Assembly (NCBI GenBank): GCA_031278075.1
Contig: JAITLE010000085.1
Span: 1-9,603, forward strand
Origin: Bifidobacteriaceae bacterium
GTDB taxonomy: Bacteria; Actinomycetota; Actinomycetes; Actinomycetales; WQXJ01
Direction of reading: 5' to 3'
DNA: 9,603 nucleotides
Under the pieces are notes generated by a model, which saw only the letters and a program-made list of their open reading frames with translations, had not been told where the DNA came from and searched no databases. Position numbers and translations under genes: made by a program. The stretch's first letter is position 1. Each line of letters opens with the position of its first letter. This document shows, one piece after another, positions 6,675 to 9,603 of the stretch.

Positions 6675-7619
6675 CTACTCGGAGCCTAGGCCGCGGGCTC
6701 GCAACCAGTCGACGACGAGGGGCACGATCACGTCGGGGGCTTCCTCCGGGGCCAGATGGCCTACCCCGTGGAGCAGCTCAAACGTGTAATCCGATCCGCC
6801 GAGCCGATGCGCCGGGGCGACTGTCCAGCGGAGTAGGGGGTCTGCGTCTGTTTGGATCTGCAGCACCGGCACGGGCGCGGGCGCCCGCGCGGACGCGACG
6901 AAACGCGCGTGCCCCGCCTCGATCAGGGGCCGGGTGGGCCACCGCAGCATGCGGGCCACCTTGTTCGCGGCGGAGGGGATGCGCAGCGCTTCCGCGTAGA
7001 TGTGGGCGGCCTCAGGGGCGATGGCCGCGGGGTCGGAGACCCAAGTTGTCAAGAGCGCCGCCATGGCGTGTTCGTCCGTCAGCCAGCGGCGCAGCGCGAA
7101 CGGCCAGCGCAGCGCGCTGACCTGGGCGAACGCTCGGGGCGAGACGAGCCAGCGGCGTTTCGGCACCAAACTGCCCGGGTGTGCGGAACAGATCGGCACT
7201 ATCGCGCTCAACGCTTCGGGCGCCCTGGTCGCCATCGTCCACGCGACCTGGCCCCCGAAGCCTTGGCCGACAACCACCGCGGCTTGGCGGCCCAGGGCGC
7301 TGATCACGCCCGCCACATCCCGGGCGAGCATCGGCAGGGTGTAACCCTCGGGCGGTTTGTCGCTGGCGCCGGCGCCGCGCAGATCGAGCGCGTGCGCGGA
7401 GAAGCCCTGGGCCGCGAAGCCCCGAAGGAGGTGCCGCATGGACCACCAGTGTTGGGGCAGGCCGTGGAGCAGCATTATCATCGGCCCGTCAGCCGGCCCC
7501 GCGCTGGCGACGTGGAAGCGCAGCCCGCTCGCGGAGACGAACCGGTGCGTCCACGGTCCCTCGATCAGGGCTGCGGTGGAGTCCGCGACCCGAGCCTTGC
7601 GTTGGTGTCTCGCCCTCAC
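6675..7619 (-). CDS. Alpha/beta hydrolase, EphE-like, with Gly at the nucleophile position
   Basis: A 314-residue alpha/beta-hydrolase-fold protein similar to epoxide hydrolase/haloalkane dehalogenase relatives. It has the oxyanion-hole segment LLHGLPQHWWSMRHLL (51-65), LDLRGAGASDKP (78-89), the nucleophile elbow VVGQGFGGQVAW (116-127), a late acidic strand (QIQTDADPL) and the catalytic-His region LHGVGHLAPEEAP near the C terminus. At the elbow the residue expected to be Ser or Asp is Gly (G120), so hydrolysis by the usual mechanism is doubtful. The open frame runs back to 7847, but GTG 7619 is preferred: its GTGA overlaps the stop of the holin-like gene (4-bp overlap, translational coupling) and the upstream extension is merely the shadow of that gene. 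In mycobacteria ephE (Rv3670) follows a similar membrane-protein gene (Rv3669), which supports the assignment. Confidence 0.85.
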   Translation of the reverse strand: MRARHQRKARVADSTAALIEGPWTHRFVSASGLRFHVASAGPADGPMIMLLHGLPQHWWSMRHLLRGFAAQGFSAHALDLRGAGASDKPPEGYTLPMLARDVAGVISALGRQAAVVVGQGFGGQVAWTMATRAPEALSAIVPICSAHPGSLVPKRRWLVSPRAFAQVSALRWPFALRRWLTDEHAMAALLTTWVSDPAAIAPEAAHIYAEALRIPSAANKVARMLRWPTRPLIEAGHARFVASARAPAPVPVLQIQTDADPLLRWTVAPAHRLGGSDYTFELLHGVGHLAPEEAPDVIVPLVVDWLRARGLGSE

Positions 7620-8044
7620 CTCGGGTCTGTCTCCGGGTGCGGGCTGGCCTCCGGCGGCGCCTCGGCTGACGCGCCGCGCAGCGCGCGCAGCGAATCCTTG
7701 ATGATCGTGGCGGCGTCCTTTAGAGAACGGGTGGCGTGCCTCAGCAGGGCCCGGCCGATCAGGGCGAGGGCGGCCGCCACCAGGAGCGCCGCCCCGGCCG
7801 CCATCAGATAAGCCACCGCCGGGGCGATGCCCATCGCGACCAGCCACGCGACCAAAGCCAGCACAAGCAGGGGGATCAGCCCTAGGAGCAGCGTCAGGGC
7901 CACGGCGAACGCCGCGATCCCGGCGCCGAGGTTGCCGCCCGCGCGCTTCGAACGCGCCTTGACCAATTCAGCGGTGGTTCGGCCGAGTGCCGAGACTTGT
8001 TCAGCTGTGAACGCCAGCGTCTGGCCCAGACTAGGCTCCACCAT
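7616..8044 (-). CDS. Putative actinobacterial holin-superfamily membrane protein (phage holin family)
   Basis: A 142-residue membrane protein of the type annotated as phage holin family (DUF1469-like). It has an amphipathic N terminus (LGQTLAFTAEQVSALGRTTAELVKAR), two hydrophobic helices at about 40-68 and 74-97, then an amphipathic, charged helix (ATRSLKDAATIIKDSLRALRG) and a disordered Pro/Glu tail. Despite the family name, chromosomal members are not phage lysis genes; this one belongs to a conserved pair with an EphE-like hydrolase. ATG 8044 is preceded by AAGGGAG 4 nt upstream; GTG 8041, at 7-nt spacing, is a close alternative. The 3' end overlaps the hydrolase start by 4 bp. Its promoter is not obvious; the strong promoter at 8325-8354 could supply transcription through the structured RNA region. 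Confidence 0.82.
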   Translation of the reverse strand: MVEPSLGQTLAFTAEQVSALGRTTAELVKARSKRAGGNLGAGIAAFAVALTLLLGLIPLLVLALVAWLVAMGIAPAVAYLMAAGAALLVAAALALIGRALLRHATRSLKDAATIIKDSLRALRGASAEAPPEASPHPETDPR

Positions 8045-8115
8045 GATGCTCCCTTGTTGTCCGCGGGCCTGGGTGGGCCCGTCCGCTGTCACCCCTCAAT
8101 TGAAGACTAGCGCGG

Positions 8116-8143
8116 GGCTCGGTCACTTGGCGTGTCCCGAGCC
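8116..8143. promoter_or_regulatory. Inverted repeat in the leader region of the holin-like gene
   Basis: GGCTCGG (8116-8122) and CCGAGCC (8137-8143) form a perfect 7-bp dyad with a 14-nt spacer. It lies between the candidate small RNA and the holin-like gene, about 70 nt upstream of that start codon. It may be an RNA hairpin in the leader or an operator. The rest of 8045-8195 shows nothing else convincing. Confidence 0.35.
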
Positions 8144-8195
8144 GACCGCCCGGGAGACGGACCCCTGTGTGGCCGCAGCTTGGACCGCCAGACAT

Positions 8196-8318
8196 GAAAA
8201 CAACGGGCGAACAGGTTATCAATCGCGCAATCCAATTGCCGTAACGGAGGATCCCCGCCGACATGCCCTTAACGTAGGTTAATACGTGCGTGGGTTCCTG
8301 TTCGCCCGTTGTCTTAGT
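8196..8318 (-). ncRNA. Candidate structured small RNA (about 123 nt), unrecognised
   Basis: The two ends form a perfect 16-bp inverted repeat: 8200-8215 (ACAACGGGCGAACAGG on the plus strand) and 8297-8312, separated by 81 nt. On the minus strand one G-U and two A-U pairs extend the stem to 19 bp, and the 3' arm ends in UUUUC, like an intrinsic terminator. The expected first base (A, 8318) is just 3 nt before the stem. Internal hairpins are possible: ACGTA/TACGT at 8272-8287 with a 6-nt loop, a mismatched CGG-GG/CC-CCG stem at 8245-8260, and GCAAT/ATTGC at 8227-8239. No ORF is evident. The region is less GC-rich than its surroundings. It could be an independent sRNA or a structured leader of the holin-like gene. 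It lacks the C-rich loops that define 6C RNA. Confidence 0.6.
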
Positions 8319-8324
8319 GGTTCA

Positions 8325-8354
8325 TTTATAGCACCGGGTTAGGCGCCCTGGCAA
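8325..8354 (-). promoter_or_regulatory. Strong sigma-70-type promoter for the candidate small RNA
   Basis: On the minus strand: -35 TTGCCA (complement of 8349-8354), an 18-bp spacer, then -10 TATAAA (complement of 8325-8330) preceded by TGC, an extended -10. Each box matches the consensus at 5 of 6 positions, which is unusually good for such a GC-rich genome. The predicted start is A at about 8318. Between here and the phosphatase stop at 8439 I see no clear terminator or gene. Confidence 0.6.
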
Positions 8355-8438
8355 GCCAAAACACCCGCGAAAGATGGGATGAAAGTTCGGCGCGACGGGC
8401 CCATACACAGTCAATCTAAGCACGCGTCTCGCCTGTTT

Positions 8439-9260
8439 TCAAACCGTTCTGAGCTGTGCTCTGCGCGCGCGACCACGGGCGAGCCAGACGGCCACCCACA
8501 CGAGCGCCGGCGGCGTGAGGGCGACCGCCGCGGCCGCCAACGCCAGCCGCCGGTTCTCCGACCGCACCGGCTGTGGCGCCCGGAACCGGATCACATCCCA
8601 ACCGCGCATCTCCGCGATTCGGCGCAGCTGCCGCGACGGGTTGACGACGGCGGGGTGGCCGACCGCCATGAGCATGGGCAGATCCGTGATCGAATCCGAG
8701 TAGGCGTAGCTGGCGGCCAGATCGTAGCCCTCGACCAGGGCCAGGGCCGTCATCGAACGGACCTTGGCGGGGCCGTAGTTGAAGAAGTCCGCCTCGCCGG
8801 TGTAGCGACCATTGCGGACGCTCATTCTGGTGGCGAGTGTGCGATCGGCGCCCAGCATGGCGCCGATCGGCTCGACCAGCTCACGGGTGGACGCCGAGAC
8901 GATCACTATGGCGCGCCCGGCGGCGCGGTGCTGTTCGATTAAGGCGGCGGCCTCGCCGAACACCTGCGGGGCGACCTTCTCCGCGATGCGTTCCGCGGCG
9001 AGCCGCGCGATGCGCGAGGCGTCCCAACCGTCGATCACCCGGCCGAGCATCGCGCGCAGCCGGTCCGATTGGCTTTGGTCGGCGGCCCCCATCTGGTAGG
9101 CGGCCTGAGCGTAAACCGACCGCAGCACGGTGCGGCGGCGCAGGATTCCCTCAGCCACCAGCGTCGACGTCAGCGCCAGCGTCGAACTGCGCGCGATCAG
9201 GGTCTTGTCGAGGTCGAAGAAAGCCGCTGCCCGGCTGACGCCGGTCTTCCGAGGAGTCAT
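8439..9260 (-). CDS. HAD-IB family phosphatase with C-terminal membrane anchor
   Basis: A 273-residue SerB-like HAD superfamily subfamily IB hydrolase, related to mycobacterial Rv3661. All four motifs are present: motif I FFDLDKTL (nucleophile D16, D18), motif II IVSAST (S122), motif III K166 in GPAKV, and motif IV YSDSITDLPML (D189, D193). The cap region lies between about 25 and 110. A hydrophobic stretch at about 238-260 followed by an Arg-rich tail (ARGRARRAQ) suggests a C-terminal membrane anchor with the catalytic domain in the cytoplasm. The substrate is unknown; phosphoserine is only one option for this subfamily. ATG 9260 has AGAGG about 9 nt upstream. The gene is divergent from the ssd-like gene across a 95-bp gap, the conserved arrangement in actinobacteria. 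Confidence 0.9.
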   Translation of the reverse strand: MTPRKTGVSRAAAFFDLDKTLIARSSTLALTSTLVAEGILRRRTVLRSVYAQAAYQMGAADQSQSDRLRAMLGRVIDGWDASRIARLAAERIAEKVAPQVFGEAAALIEQHRAAGRAIVIVSASTRELVEPIGAMLGADRTLATRMSVRNGRYTGEADFFNYGPAKVRSMTALALVEGYDLAASYAYSDSITDLPMLMAVGHPAVVNPSRQLRRIAEMRGWDVIRFRAPQPVRSENRRLALAAAAVALTPPALVWVAVWLARGRARRAQLRTV

Positions 9261-9355
9261 GGCGTGATCCTCTCAAATGTGAAGGCGATGTGTCATCCAC
9301 AGGTCGAACGGCCGGGCCCTATGGAGCGGCCGGCGCCGGGCGCATCCTTGGTGAT

Positions 9356-9603
9356 GTGCCGGATTTGCCCACCGCGGTGCTGCTGACCCGCGACCCCGAA
9401 CTCGCCACGCTCGCCAAGGCGTGCGTCTGGGAGGCGGGAGTCGCGGTCCGCCACCTAGAGTGGCCGGACCAGCTGGACGCGCTGGCGCCAACCTGGTCCC
9501 TGGTGGTGTGCGGCCGCGACGTCGGGGCGGACGTGCCGCAGGCCGTCAAGCGGGCCTGGCCAGCGTCTACGGTGGCACGGGTCGCGCTCGGCGCGGCTGG
9601 CGG
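9356..9603 (+). CDS. ssd: Septum-site determining protein (Ssd/CpaE-like), N-terminal part only
   Basis: An open frame from GTG 9356 to the window edge (82 complete codons, no stop). The N terminus reads AVLLTRDPELATLAKACVWEAG, then ..WSLVVCGRDVG.., matching the receiver-like first domain of actinobacterial Ssd proteins (Rv3660c type; expected P-loop ATPase domain beyond the edge). The family is linked to septum regulation and often precedes tad/flp pilus genes. The start is uncertain: GTG 9356 has no Shine-Dalgarno sequence and might be leaderless (weak CATCCT box 7 nt upstream); GTG 9377 is an alternative. The identification rests on a short fragment, its position divergent from the HAD phosphatase, and the lack of any competing ORF with family similarity. 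Confidence 0.7.
   Translation, partial: MPDLPTAVLLTRDPELATLAKACVWEAGVAVRHLEWPDQLDALAPTWSLVVCGRDVGADVPQAVKRAWPASTVARVALGAAG

Noticed and set aside
7620..7847. N-terminal extension of the hydrolase to 7847
   Set aside because: It overlaps the holin-like gene in another frame, its residues are Gly/Arg-rich shadow sequence, and GTG 7619 gives the typical 4-bp coupling.
8200..8312. A 113-bp miniature transposable element with 16-bp terminal inverted repeats
   Set aside because: No target-site duplication is visible at the flanks, one arm abuts a well-formed promoter, and the strand-specific G-U/A-U extension of the stem fits an RNA better. A genome-wide copy search would settle it.
9261..9355. 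GlxR/Crp site in the phosphatase-ssd divergent gap (TGTGA and CCACA half-sites near 9280-9301)
   Set aside because: The half-sites do not have the TGTGA-N6-TCACA spacing and orientation.

Overview
The window is high-GC, coding-dense DNA typical of the Actinomycetota (Actinobacteria). The gene families support this: a RamB-type HTH/DUF2083 regulator, a GlxR-type Crp regulator, an actinobacterial holin-superfamily membrane protein followed by an EphE-like alpha/beta hydrolase, a membrane-tethered HAD-IB phosphatase, and the start of an Ssd/CpaE-like septum-site protein. I could not assign a genus.

Layout. Bases 1-350 hold two full and one decayed copy of a 158-bp tandem direct repeat with no convincing gene. 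Each full copy carries a perfect 10-bp stem-loop. A RamB-like regulator (421-1914, +) follows, apparently from a leaderless promoter. Then come a small two-helix membrane protein of unknown function (2003-2581, +) and a cation diffusion facilitator (2597-3514, +), which look like one operon. These converge on a leftward pair: a metallophosphoesterase (4804-5739, -, apparently leaderless) upstream of an AGE-family sugar isomerase (3530-4765, -). Next, also leftward, are a GlxR/Crp regulator (5857-6561), an alpha/beta hydrolase with Gly at the nucleophile position (6675-7619), translationally coupled to a holin-superfamily membrane protein (7616-8044), and a HAD-IB phosphatase (8439-9260). The window ends in a rightward ssd-like gene (9356 to the edge), divergent from the phosphatase.

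The gene content from 4804 to 9603 resembles a contracted form of the mycobacterial Rv3660c-Rv3683 neighbourhood: ssd, HAD phosphatase, holin-like protein, EphE, Crp and metallophosphoesterase in the same relative order, with the usual intervening genes absent.

The most interesting signal is in the 394-bp gap between the phosphatase and the holin gene. On the minus strand, a near-consensus promoter (TTGCCA, 18 bp, extended -10 TATAAA) is followed within a few bases by one arm of a 16-bp perfect inverted repeat. The other arm lies 81 nt downstream and ends in a short T-run. One G-U and two A-U pairs extend the stem to 19 bp only if the minus strand is the one transcribed. This reads as a compact small RNA of about 120 nt (or a structured leader), and I do not recognise it.
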